Under the pieces are notes generated by a model. It ran no database searches, was not told the origin of the DNA, and saw nothing but the letters and a program-made list of their open reading frames with translations. The translations under genes and the position numbers were made by a program. From positions 25,001 to 89,000 of the forward strand of contig JAWQFJ010002866.1 of assembly GCA_034096865.1 (NCBI GenBank): DNA of 64,000 nucleotides, given 5' to 3'. Below, one piece after another: positions 32,648 to 42,540 of the stretch; within the stretch, counting starts at the first letter, position 1; every line of letters starts with the position of its first letter. Origin of the DNA: Theodoxus fluviatilis (taxonomy: Eukaryota; Mollusca; Gastropoda; Cycloneritida; Neritidae).

Positions 32648-33713
32648 TGTTACGAACGGGGCTCTTTATCTCCCATTCAAGAGAGATTGGTCTAGGGGTT
32701 TTTCTTACCGTTCCGTAACATTCTCTTTCATTCCATGCAATGCAAGTGAACAAGACCGTACAGAGGAGAAAGTGAGGATTGAACTTTAAAGATGACTTTT
32801 AATAATAATAGGTGAAATGATAATTCTTAATGTAACTAATTTAAGGTATCAAAATGTAAGGTTTAGCCAGCCAGCCTTTGGGATACGACTTATCTGATTG
32901 CGTCAGCCTCTGCTGACCGCCGTTGAATGTAGTGTCTTTCTGACGAGGGTGAAGAAACGGTGGGCCATTAACGTCGGGTTATTTATAGCCTGGTCAGGGC
33001 TCGTTGAAGCGTGAGGCTGGTGGAAGGGAGGGTTCCATCTTTCGTCTCCCCTCCTAGGTGAAACGTGGAGTAGGTCGGGCTTGGCGTGGTCAGTTGCCTC
33101 GTCATGGCGATTGGCGTGGGGGCGGGCGTTGAGGCTTGAACCGTGGGCAGGCGGGGGTCGGGGCTAATCAGGCATGACTGCCTGATGCTCTCTCGGCTGG
33201 GCGGCGGATTCGCATTCCGTCCCAGTCTGGTTGACCTCCAGCGCTTTCCGTCGCACGGTCAGGTGCGGCGGGCAGGTGTGGCGCGAGGTGTTGGCAGGAA
33301 GAGAGAGAGGGAGAGGGTCGGAGAGTGTTTTATAGATGCACTCAGTGTCCGGTGCTGACCAATCGCGCTCCAGACGCCATCTTGCCCTCATCACGAGACC
33401 CCGGTCACGAGATCTTGTTTACAAGCCGGATTCTTTTGTCACCTCTGGTCACGAGATGTGGATGACGCGACCTGCATCAGAGGCCGGCGTCACGAGATTG
33501 GGCTCCTTTGTCTACACACACTGACCAGTCCTATTTTTGGCACAGGCACGACGCAGTAGAAACGTTCAAATCTCCTTTGTCCTTTTCAAAATCCCACCCT
33601 GACACAATTTCCTAACTGCTGGCTGGGTTATCTAAAAGCTAGGTTTGAGAACTGGCTGGCTCATATACTTATTCATATAACTAACTTACAACAAAATCTC
33701 TCCATTCATCACA
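32648..33713 (-). repeat. LTR (5' LTR in element orientation)
   Basis: 1066 bp, TGTTACG...ATCACA on the + strand; the promoter for minus-strand transcription should be in this copy. Ends directly at the CTAT duplication. Confidence 0.95.
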
Positions 33714-34099
33714 CTATCATTAGCTCCTTTTCAGGTATTAATTATTATGCTTAAAATACTTGCCAATATTTGTTGTATCCGCAGCCATATTAGAAAACTA
33801 ATTAGCATAAGTTATGCAAACACATCACAGGTAGACAGCACTTTAGAAGTACAACCTGTTGGGTGAGAGAACTGGACCCCCAAAAATCAACTGACAAACA
33901 AATTATGGTTACCTTAATTCTCATGAATATTATAAGACAAGACTTTTGACATGATCACCAATTTAAGTCTTCATCCAAACACATGTATTCCAGAAAAGCA
34001 CAGTTTTTCTGCTTTTTCATCTTGAAGACACTTAAAACCATGAGAGAGGGGAAAAAGTTATCACTCAGTACATGTATTTACTAAGTTTTATCCAGTTGG

Positions 34100-34650
34100 T
34101 AATTCAGTAGTTGACTAGTGCCCATGGTGTAGTTTACAGTCTTGGTAACAGTACTCAACCATGCATGGGAAAACAACATAAGGTCAGAAAATGAGATGTT
34201 TCGACCACAATGTTATATATACATTCATGCATATTCCAGGAAAAAACAAATCCAGCAGGTTCATAGAGAAAAGTCTATTTTTTAAAATGTTTTACAGTAA
34301 TGTAAAGCTCAGGGCCCGTATTCACAACGGCGATTTATCAGCGATTTATTTGAACCCCGATTTATCTCTAAACTCAGACGATTCCAACTGCCTGTTCCGC
34401 TCTCCCTTGGCTGGAAACCAGTATATATAGTAAAGCGCAACCTAGAATCCTCTGACGAGCGTACCTTATCTAACCGATCAAGATAACGCGGGGCTATGGG
34501 ATAAATCGAGTGTTGAAAAGATAAATCGCCGTTGTGAATACGGGCCCAGGAAAGCAAATATGTAACTTAGTGTGCTGATGACTTTTCTCAGGATTAGCAT
34601 GAAAACTATTTTGCCAACTCTAGCGGTGTTTCTCATGCATGATCCATTTT
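34100..34650. repeat. Old dispersed repeat R1, copy 2
   Basis: Collinear with 2260-2720 apart from the two MITEs: ATGCATGGGAAAACAAC, GAGATGTTTCGACC, CATGCATATTCCAGGAAA, GTAATGTAAAGCTCA and TAGTGTGCTGAT each have a counterpart there. Confidence 0.65.
34313..34546. mobile_element. 234-bp MITE, copy 2, CAG target duplication
   Basis: Same length and termini as 2319-2552 with about ten substitutions; flanked by CAG at 34310-34312 and 34547-34549. Confidence 0.87.
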
Positions 34651-35015
34651 ATTGATGCAAAAATTAATAGATGCATTATAATACCATTCCAATGAAGACT
34701 CTTTGTCTTCTATTTCATGTCAGTGTTTTAACGAGAGATACTTTAAGAGGCAGCGTGATATAAATATATACATAATCTGCAATCCATAAAATAGACCATG
34801 TTCTCCAACAGCCACTGAAATGCAGTAAGTAACATCATTCTGATTAAGTAGTCCTGTGATAAAACTACATTTCTGTGAGAATAATGCAGTGTTATACTTT
34901 TAAGAGGTTTGTTTAATTAACACTCTATGCTGTGAAGCTAATTCTAAATCACATAACTACTGCATCTTCATCTTACTCAGTTACTGTATCCGTTTCCTCT
35001 TCCTTGAACACAAGA

Positions 35016-35086
<71 letters not shown>

Positions 35087-35293
35087 GCATCCGTCAGTCT
35101 CGTGAGACTATGGGGTGTGCGCCAGGTTTGGTCAGTCCGGGGTTGAGATGCAGCGTACTCTGTGGCTGTAGAGCCCGATCCTTGACTGCTTGAGCCACAT
35201 GCTGATGCTCTGTTGCACTTGTCGCAAGTGAAGTCTTGGCGTGGCTCTGTGGATGCCGACGCTATCCTCTGCGTATATGTATATATATATATA

Positions 35294-35382
<89 letters not shown>

Positions 35383-35390
35383 AACCTCCG
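35016..35390. repeat. (AT)n and (GA)n arrays around a possible LINE fragment
   Basis: (AT)n occupies 35016-35078 and (GA)n about 35304-35380. The sequence between (35085-35270) reads on the minus strand as a short frame with a CDKC motif that recalls zinc-finger C-termini of non-LTR elements; this is a weak resemblance. Confidence 0.5.
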
Positions 35391-35899
35391 CTGGAACCTG
35401 GACGTTCGTATGGCGACAGTGAAGGAGAGACCGCACCAACTCAAAACAGACGGAAGTTGACGGAACCACGTGAATTGTTGACGCATGCGCCCTTCGCTTG
35501 GAAGATGTCGACGCTCTACCAAAGTACTTACGTTCTTTGGCTCTACGAAGCGTTAGACTGCTGCACTGATTTTACCAACTCATATTCGTTTTAATATGGT
35601 TGCAAGAAGCATCTGACGTGTCATTTTGTGTTTTTATTGCACAATTATGGAACGGCAAGGTCTTGTTTTGGTTTTCACGTTACCGTCACCGTGACCGTGT
35701 GATCTGCCGCATTGAACTGAACTCCAGTAACGCAATCGTTAATCTTTTGACCTAATTATCCCACCATCGAATAAAATTATGATTTTTCTTTGCATCGTGA
35801 ACTTGTCACATACTTTTCATAGAGCAGATTTTAATAAAGGACGATATACGCAAATTGTATTTTGTATAACTATGATATTTTACCCTTAGTATGGTAGAG
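35391..35899. other. Non-coding sequence upstream of tRNA-Glu
   Basis: Unique sequence; no coding signal or repeat recognised. Confidence 0.6.
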
Positions 35900-35971
35900 T
35901 CCCATGTGGTCTAGTGGTTAGGATTCCTGGCTTTCACCCAGGCGGCCCGGGTTCAATTCCCGGCATGGGAA
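35900..35971 (+). tRNA. tRNA-Glu (anticodon TTC)
   Basis: Seventy-two bases, TCCCATG acceptor arm pairing with CATGGGA, A box TGGTCTAGTGGTTAGG, anticodon stem CCTGG/CCAGG with loop CTTTCAC (anticodon TTC at 35933-35935), and B box GGTTCAATTCC (35950-35960). No intron. The sequence is close to metazoan tRNA-Glu(TTC). A T-run follows at 35976. Likely functional. Confidence 0.95.
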
Positions 35972-35975
35972 CATA

Positions 35976-35980
35976 TTTTT
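35976..35980 (+). terminator. RNA polymerase III terminator
   Basis: TTTTT five bases after the tRNA 3' end; a longer T-run follows at about 35986. Confidence 0.8.
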
Positions 35981-36021
35981 ACTTATTTTTTTGTCCATCC
36001 AAATTCGTAGTAATGTTTAAT

Positions 36022-36105
36022 CAGGCGGCCCGGGTTCAATTCCCGGCATGGGAACATATTTTTACTTATTATATCGTCCATCCAAATTCGTAGTAATGTT
36101 TAATC
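36022..36105 (+). pseudogene. Tandem copy of the tRNA-Glu 3' half plus flank
   Basis: An 83-bp tandem duplication: the sequence from CAGGCGGCCCGGG (35939) through the T arm, acceptor strand, terminator and downstream flank is repeated from 36022. The copy keeps the B box but lacks the A box and 5' half, so it is not a tRNA gene. Confidence 0.92.
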
Positions 36106-36364
36106 ACTTCAAAGAGCATACGGCATTCTTAAATTTTAGATGAGTCACTTGATACTTACTAACCACGCACTTGTAAGGGGTTTTGCTGGGGAAATGTTCA
36201 GGCAGGTATAACGACATTAACTCCCCCGGACGTCAAGACTGGGAGGAAAAGGAATGAGAGGAAGGAGGCAGAGAAAGCAGAAGCTGCCCTCTAGCTAAAG
36301 GATGTCATCGATGTGGTACACACAGACATGGCAGGGCTAGGAATGCGGTGCAACAGAACATTTG
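36106..36364. other. Short spacer, nothing recognised
   Basis: No coding signal; ends at the AGTTCAGTTCAG tail of a LINE. Confidence 0.6.
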
Positions 36365-36701
36365 CCAGTTCAGTTCAGTTCAGTCTCTTAACCCTGAGAT
36401 GGGTTGTTGAGGCACCACTGATGACTTTCGGACAATCTTCCTCCTTCGATCTATATCCTCTGTGGCTCGCTGTGAGTCAGCAAAGGTTAAGCCTGTCCAC
36501 TCTTTGATGTTGTCTTCCCACCTCTTTCTCTGCCTGCCTCTCCTCCTCCCACCTGGTACGGTACCTTGCAGGATGGTCTTGGCCAGCCAACTGCCTCTTG
36601 ACACGTGACCGTACCACTTCAGCTTTCTGCTTTTCACGATTGACAGCAGGTCTTCGTACTGTCCAATTGCTCTCCTGATCCTGTTGCTGACTTCCTCATT
36701 C

Positions 36702-38090
36702 TTTCCGACCATCCGACTTGAGATGAACCACTCTTCTCAGTCGGTCACTTTCCTGGACACACCTCCCTATATCGCAAAGCAACGGATACCGGACAAATGC
36801 TCCACTCTGCCAGCTTCCATCCGAGACGCACCAAAGAGGCCATCCCCTATGGACAGGCCCTGCTGATCCATCGGATCTGCTCAGACCCTTTGGATCGAGA
36901 CGCCCACCTACAGGATCTGGAAGCCACACTCCTCCGTAGCGGTTACCGCAGGGAGTCCATCCGCAGACAGTTCCGCAGGGCGATTTCATGCATGGAGCGT
37001 ACAGACCTGCTAATCCGTCGGAGAAGGGACACTGAGGCCAGCCGAGTCCCTTTCGTCACGCAGTACTTTACTGGCGCGGAGAAGCTACAACGGGAACTCG
37101 GGCACCTCCAAAACCTCATCTGCCACGACCAGTACCTCTCGGAGGTACTCCCTGAGCCACCCATGGTGGCCTTCCGACAACCTCCCAACCTGAGAAGCAG
37201 GATAGTCCGCAGCCTGCTCCCTGACTCCGCGGTAGATGCCGTACAACCCTGCAAGACTGCCAGGTGTTCTACCTGTGCCATCATCTGCACCGATACCACC
37301 ATAGTCAGGGACCACGTGACACACCGAGTAAGGGGCCAGTACTCTTGCTCCTCCAGCCACGTGGTCTACCTCATCCGTTGCCGCAGAGGGTGCAGCGACG
37401 CATGGTATGTCGGAGAAACCAGCCAACAGCTCCGACAGCGCATGAACAGCCATCGCGCTACCATCAGGAACGGTTCCCCCCTGCCTGTGGCCGAGCACTT
37501 CAACCTCCCGAGCCACACCACCTCTGACATGCTCGTCAGTGTGCTAAGAGGTGGACTGACTGACCTACAGCGACGCAGAGTGGCTGAGCTCAAACTCATG
37601 TCCAAATTCCACACCCACGAGGATGGCCTCAATAGGGACATGGGACTCCTGAGTCACTATCGATGAAGCTGTCCCCGCACGCCTTTTTAGTGCTTACCCT
37701 GTTGAGGCCGCTCCCGCCCCGTGATGTTGGTGCAAAGCACTCCTTTTGGCTTCCTTCACTGAACTCTCCTCACTACCTCGCCGCCCTGCACGTGTTTCAC
37801 CGGCCCTTGTCACAGTATATATTTCTTTTCCACAGCCAGCCTTGTTACTTTGGCCTGATGAAGAAGCCTCAGCTTCGAAAGCTTGCCGTAAAGAAATACA
37901 GAGCATCGCTGCACGCCCCTGCCAACCCGCTGCCTCTCCATCCTGTAGCGGTGATTACCCGCATCGGCGGCAGTACAACCCCCAAACGGCCCTCTTAAGG
38001 GCCAGACTTGCTCATGAAAGAAACAGTCGGTTGCTTGTCTTCTACTCTTCTTTTCAGTAACGGTACACCCGACCCCGGCACTTAGATATA
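36702..38090 (+). mobile_element. 5'-truncated Penelope-like element with GIY-YIG endonuclease
   Basis: Flanked by TTCCTCATTC at 36692-36701 and 38091-38100, a perfect 10-bp target duplication. It contains the last bit of the RT region (SVTFLDT in one frame, then a frame change near 36790) and the linker plus GIY-YIG endonuclease. The 3' non-coding part has GATGAAGAAGCCTCAGCTTC, resembling Penelope-like element ends. Dead by truncation. Confidence 0.9.
36797..37666 (+). CDS. Penelope-like element C-terminus (linker and GIY-YIG nuclease)
   Basis: A 289-residue frame. Residues 1-30 (SFHPRRTKEAIPYGQALLIH) are the conserved segment after the RT palm. A Cys cluster (C152, C157, C160, C164) is the usual linker zinc motif. 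The GIY-YIG domain spans about 185-255 with VVYLIRC (189-195), WYVGET (203-208), Arg213/Arg215 and the catalytic-type Glu233. The frame is open to a stop at 37664-37666. In this family the nuclease nicks target DNA to prime reverse transcription. Confidence 0.9.
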   Translation: MLHSASFHPRRTKEAIPYGQALLIHRICSDPLDRDAHLQDLEATLLRSGYRRESIRRQFRRAISCMERTDLLIRRRRDTEASRVPFVTQYFTGAEKLQRELGHLQNLICHDQYLSEVLPEPPMVAFRQPPNLRSRIVRSLLPDSAVDAVQPCKTARCSTCAIICTDTTIVRDHVTHRVRGQYSCSSSHVVYLIRCRRGCSDAWYVGETSQQLRQRMNSHRATIRNGSPLPVAEHFNLPSHTTSDMLVSVLRGGLTDLQRRRVAELKLMSKFHTHEDGLNRDMGLLSHYR

Positions 38091-38195
38091 TTCCTCATTC
38101 TTGACATGATCGTTATATGAGATGTTCATTTTCCAAGCAGTCCGCACTTGGCAAGAGGGAAATGGTCGTGGTGGAGGTCAGGCACGGTGAGGAGC

Positions 38196-38387
38196 AACAG
38201 AAAATTGCAAGGGCCACGACACAAAGTCTACAGGGACAGTGGACCACTTGGGAAGATGTAGTCCAGAAGAACCTGAGGCTTGTTCAGGAGTAACAGAAAA
38301 TTGCAAGGGCCACGACACAAAGTCTACAGGGACAGTGGACCACTTGGGAAGATGTAGTCCAGAAGAACCTGAGGCTTGTTCAGGAGT
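38196..38387 (+). repeat. 96-bp tandem duplication including a transposon end
   Basis: AACAGAAAATTGCAAGGGCC at 38196 recurs at 38292. Each unit ends with GAGGCTTGTTCAGGAGTA, the terminal inverted repeat of the adjoining DNA transposon. Confidence 0.9.
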
Positions 38388-40698
38388 ACAAAACGCTGCA
38401 TGAGCGCTTCATGTTGGCAATTGAGCGCTCTTTGCCTCTCCTGAACACCTACAGATTTTGTGCAGAGCTTCACTTGTTAAAGGGGAGGTAAATCTTCTGC
38501 GCCTCATGTTGTGTTGATAGACGCTAAGAAAGTGTTTTCTTTGCCAAATACATCGTTTATGCACGTTTAAATGTATTCTGCATGAATAAAGTCCACTACT
38601 GTGTCATCCTTACTTGCCATTACTCGCGCATACAGGGCGCTTGGGGTAATTAAAGCCCGTTCCAGTCCCAAAATGATGTTTCTGAGGGTTATTTAACGCA
38701 TCGACGGCCAGTGCGGGATCGAAGACGCCATTTTGAAAATGATGCAAAATCGTCTCAATCTTCTCGGATTGGTGATTCTCAGCGCTGCTCAGCGCTGAGT
38801 GAATCACGCCCCCTAATTGCTGTTCAGGAGTGAATCACATGTAGCGCTGAGCAGCGCTTTGCAGCGCTGCGCCTCCTGAACAAGCCTCAATCCGAGATGC
38901 ATTCAGACGATTTTGAAACATTTTCAAAATGGCGTCTTCGATCCCGCACTGACCATCGATGCGTAAATTAACCCTGAAACATCATTTTGGGACTGGAACG
39001 GGCTTTATTTGCCCCCAAGCGCTCTGTATGCGCGAGTAATGGCAAGTAAGGATGACACAGTAGTGGACTTTATTCATGCAGAATACATTTAAACGTGCTT
39101 AAACGATGTCTGTGGCAAAGAAAACACTTTCTTCGCGTCTATCAACACAACATGGGGCGTAGAAGATTTACCTCCCCTTTCACAAGTGAAGCGCTGCACT
39201 ACATCTTTAAGGCCTTCGCACAAGAGGCAACTCCACTCGGGCAACTCGATTGCTTGTCATACATTGCTTCGTGTGCGATGTCGGTTGAAAGCAACTGGCA
39301 TTCCAAGCAACTTTCCACGCCACTAGCAACTGAGTTGCTCGTCTTTAAACCTGTTCTAGTTTTGGGGGCAGTGGCGTGCCACTCTCTGTGAATCCACCAA
39401 TCACCGGGCGACTTTAGAGCCTCGTTCTCGCGTTCTCGTGTACGTTCTGGCGACTAGTTGCAAAATTTAGTGTTGTCTGATACCACGAATACTATACATT
39501 TAAATTGCATCTGTGTTATGAAAATACTGTTCAGATTAAATTGATTAATTAATTGAAGCCCAACCAGCTGCAACAATTCCTGAAAATGTCCATGGCTCAT
39601 TCGAAGGAAAGTTCTTGTTGCCTTGAGACTCGTTGGGGAGCTCTTGTAGCAGACACGAGTAGGCACCATGCCTTGGTCGTTTTGTCAACCATTCACGAGA
39701 CCAACACGATCTTTTTCTCTAATTACTTTGCTCGGCAACTATACGTATTGCAGCAGCAGCAGCTGCAACATCATCATTAGATGACGAAGTACTGTCGCCA
39801 TCGTCACTTGAAGTTTCAGTCATGCTAGGGCAAGCCTTCGGGGGAGAGATGCAGAGCGTCTTGAGTGCAAGCGCGGGAATTAATACGCTTCCATAAATAG
39901 AACGTGGCGAGAGGTGAAAGGTCACAGTGGAAGCTTGTGCGAGCTCAGTCTCCAGCATTGCCTGCCACGATGGCAAGCAACCGGCCGCAAGCAACGTGGC
40001 AAGAGACGAGAGGCAAAGAGCGCTCAATTGCCAACATGAATCGCTCATGCAGCGCGTTGTACTTCTGAACAAGCCTCCGAACAAGCCTACGGTGATGCAA
40101 AGCGCTGCTCAGCGCTGAGTGAATCACGCCCCAAAATTGCAGTTCAGGAGTGAATCACATGCAGCGCTGAGCAGCGCTTCGCAGCGCTGCGCCTCCTGAA
40201 CAAGCCTCTAGATTTACGGCTTGTTCAGGAGTACAAAGCGCTGCATGAGCGCTTCATGTTGGCAATTGAGCGCTCTTTGTCTCTTCGTGAACACCTACAT
40301 ATTTAGTGCAGCGCTTCACTTGTGAAAGGGGAGGTGAATCTTCTGCGCCCCATGTTGTGTTGCTAAACGCTAAGAAAGTGTTTTCTTTGCCACAGACATC
40401 GTTTATGCACGTTTAAATGTATTCTGCATGAATAAAGTCCACTACTGTGTCATCCTTACTTGCCATTACTCGCGCATACAGAGCGCTTGGGGGCAAATAA
40501 AGCCCGTTCCAGTCCCAAAATGATGTTTCAGGGTTAATTTACGCATCGACGGTCAGTGCGGGGTCGAAGACGCCATTTTGAACATCGTGTGAATCACCTC
40601 GGATCTGTAGATGCACAGCGCTGCTCAGCGCTGAGTGAATCACGCCCCCAAATTGCTGTTCAGGAGTGAAACACGTGCAGCGCCTCCTGAACAAGCCT
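38372..40698. mobile_element. Cluster of related TIR DNA transposons, Harbinger-like
   Basis: Bounded by CTG at 38369-38371 and 40699-40701. Element A (38372-38887) has perfect ends AGGCTTGTTCAGGAG/CTCCTGAACAAGCCT. An inverted, larger relative (about 38890-40077) follows. A terminal fragment (about 40088-40210) and element C (40218-40698) complete the cluster. Shared blocks include GCTGAGCAGCGCT palindromes and GACGCCATTTTGAA. A minus-strand frame at 39454-39669 includes FLRMSHGHFQELLQLVG, recalling the N-terminal region of PIF/Harbinger transposases; this assignment is tentative. Confidence 0.65.
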
Positions 40699-40771
40699 CT
40701 GGACTAACGCACGCTCTGCATCTGGAATATGGAGCCCACCAGGATTAGTTTCATTGTGGGCTCAACGTATG

Positions 40772-40948
40772 ATGGATGGATGGATAGTGTTTTACGGCCT
40801 ATCAGTCTTTGTAGGCTATGTAAGGCCATTAAGCACGACAATCACTAGAACAGTTTACACGCAAAATCCAGTCACGGTGTCCGGAGTTATTCGCCTCTTA
40901 CAAGACGCTGTGGGTCAATTCTTACCCCGAACTCACAGGGGGACTCAG
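40772..40948 (+). mobile_element. SINE-like repeat inserted in the LINE fragment
   Basis: Flanked by CGTATG at 40766-40771 and 40949-40954. Begins with GATG units, then TTTTACGGCC, CTTTGTAGGCTATGTAAGG and CATTAAGCACGACAATCAC. Homologous to 13017-13165 (reversed) and partly to 62385-62450. Confidence 0.75.
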
Positions 40949-41675
40949 CGTATGGTCTACTCCCCACACCTGTCAATCTGAAGAGGTGGCACTGGCGTCC
41001 TCCTCAGCATGTGCAGAGTGTGGCGGTACCAGCACCCTTGAGCACATACTTGCCGGTTGTCCCAAGGGCCTCCAGAAAATCACCTGGCGCCACAATCAAG
41101 TCCTTCAGATGCTCGTGGAAACAACGAGAAGGCACTGTGAGGAAGCGAACAGAAGAAAGGTGGAACCACACCCTCCCCCAGCATTCGTCAGAGAGGGCGA
41201 GAGAGGTCGCAGACTACTAGAGAGGGGCCAGACAGACCCAAGGATACTCCTTAAGCCAGGAGGAGGGTGAAACATCATTGCAGACCTGAAGGAACGGCCC
41301 CGACCCCCCAAACTGAGTATCCTCCGCAGCATCCTCCAAGCAGAGCAGCGCCCAGACATCATCATCTGGTCGGAGGACTACAAGGCCATCTTCCTGGTCG
41401 AATTGACAGTTCCCTGGGAGAGCAACATTGCCTGGGCGCATGAGAGGAAGCTGGCCAGATATGCAGAATTGGAGGACCACTGCCAGCGAAGAGAGTGGGG
41501 GTGTAGAACGCTTCCAGTGGAGGTCGGATGCAGAGGGTTTGTTGCAGGGTCCGTCGTCCGCTTCCTCAGAAGACTGGGTGCAGGGTCACAGGAGATCGGT
41601 AGGGTCACAGGAGAGCTGCAGAGGGTGGCTGAGTCCCTATGGATCTGGCAGACATGGTCAAAGTGTCCAAATTGA

Positions 41676-42438
41676 GACCCGGTTACCGCCCGGTGGCCAG
41701 ATTGGCTGCTTGGGGCGGCCCCTGGCTGAGCTACTGGAGCAGGCCCCGAAAGCTCCACTGCCAGAGGTTCCAGCTGAAGAGGGAGGCATTGAGCGGCTTC
41801 AGCCGTATGTCGTTCTTAGATAAGCCTGATTGAGGGGTCTATAAATTTGTAGTTTTCAAGTACATATACTGGCATAATGAGGTGTAGCCTTTAATTCAGG
41901 CGAAAAAGCCTTTGTTCTGTGTAGCAATAATCAAACTTGAGACTCTATTTAGGATAATCTTTTCTTTCCAGCGACCCTGCTGTAGCATGTAGTATGTAGA
42001 ATCTCCTTACTCTTTTTTGGTGATACAGAGATGCTGAATCATGCAAATTATACTTGTAATGAGCAGAATGCAGAACAAAACAGAATTGTACTTGTATATG
42101 GGGAAAGCATTGGAGCAAATTAATTTGTAGGCAGATCTGGGGAATGTGACACATGTAGTTTTGAACTGAAGAGAAGACAAAACACTCTGAAACTTGCACA
42201 AATGTTGACTGAGCATCAACATGACTCATACGCCTCAATACGAATTGTTTAAATCTAAGACTGTGATCAGCAATATCTAATTTATTGAGGTCTTTTAACT
42301 ATCCACTGGGTTCATGGGAGCATCACAATGACTAGAATCAAGTTACACAGTTATCCAGAGGCCATCCAGCATTATCATCATGGGAAGTTTACAAGTAGAA
42401 CCCAAGCAGTCTATAGTAAAACCAAGCTTTAGTTCTGA

Positions 42439-42494
<56 letters not shown>

Positions 42495-42540
42495 AATGAT
42501 GATATGATAGTAGTGTAGAGTTGTATAGCGCCATCCCCCC
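41676..42540. other. LINE 3' flank and AT-rich spacer with (ATG)n
   Basis: After the LINE stop, about 150 bp of GC-rich sequence is probably its 3' UTR. The rest is AT-rich with a (ATG)n microsatellite at 42439-42493. No gene seen. Confidence 0.6.

Larger units (their letters stand above)
28082..33713 (-). mobile_element. Young LTR retrotransposon lacking reverse transcriptase
   Basis: Two direct LTRs of 1065 and 1066 bp that differ at one small spot enclose a 3.5-kb interior with one gag-protease ORF on the minus strand. The whole element is flanked by CTAT (28078-28081 and 33714-33717), a 4-bp target duplication. LTR ends read TG...CA. There is no reverse transcriptase, RNase H or integrase in any frame, so movement would need proteins from a relative. 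The Gag type (coiled coil, capsid-like region, CCHC knuckle, DTG protease) fits a Ty3/gypsy-like element. Confidence 0.92.
33714..35015. other. Intergenic region with R1 copy and MITE
   Basis: AT-rich. Contains the second R1 copy (about 34100-34650) with MITE copy 2. Nothing else recognised. Confidence 0.7.
36365..38128 (-). mobile_element. RTE-like LINE 3' fragment, split by a Penelope-like element
   Basis: The segments 36365-36701 and 38101-38128 are the 3' end of the LINE found at 46751-49560, starting with the same AGTTCAGTTCAGTTCAG tail. The minus-strand frame reads RKLKWYGHVSRGS and GGRRRGRQRKRWED. A Penelope-like element at 36702-38090 interrupts it. The 5' part is missing beyond 38128. 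Confidence 0.88.
38129..41675 (+). pseudogene. LINE with R2-type zinc knuckle, broken by nested insertions
   Basis: One ancestral reading frame survives in pieces. 38129-38371 reads GKREMVVVEV, then QWTTWEDVVQKN. 40699-40771 reads IWNMEPTRISFIVGSTY. 40949-41675 reads LLPTPVNLKRW, then ACAECGGTSTLEHILAGC (C-x2-C-x7-H-x4-C) and a RPDIIIWSEDYKAIFLVEL stretch. The knuckle spacing is that of R2-type (restriction-like endonuclease) LINEs, and the PD...VEL segment could be the remnant PD-(D/E)xK-like nuclease. A frameshift lies near 40985 and an in-frame TGA at 41268-41270 replaces a Trp-like position. The RT palm was not found. Confidence 0.7.

Noticed and set aside
36022..36054. A second tRNA-Glu gene
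   Set aside because: Only the 3' half is present; no A box, D arm or 5' acceptor strand.
36316..36712. A separate host gene suggested by a 110-codon minus frame
   Set aside because: It is the 3' end of the RTE-like LINE, matching 46765-47090.
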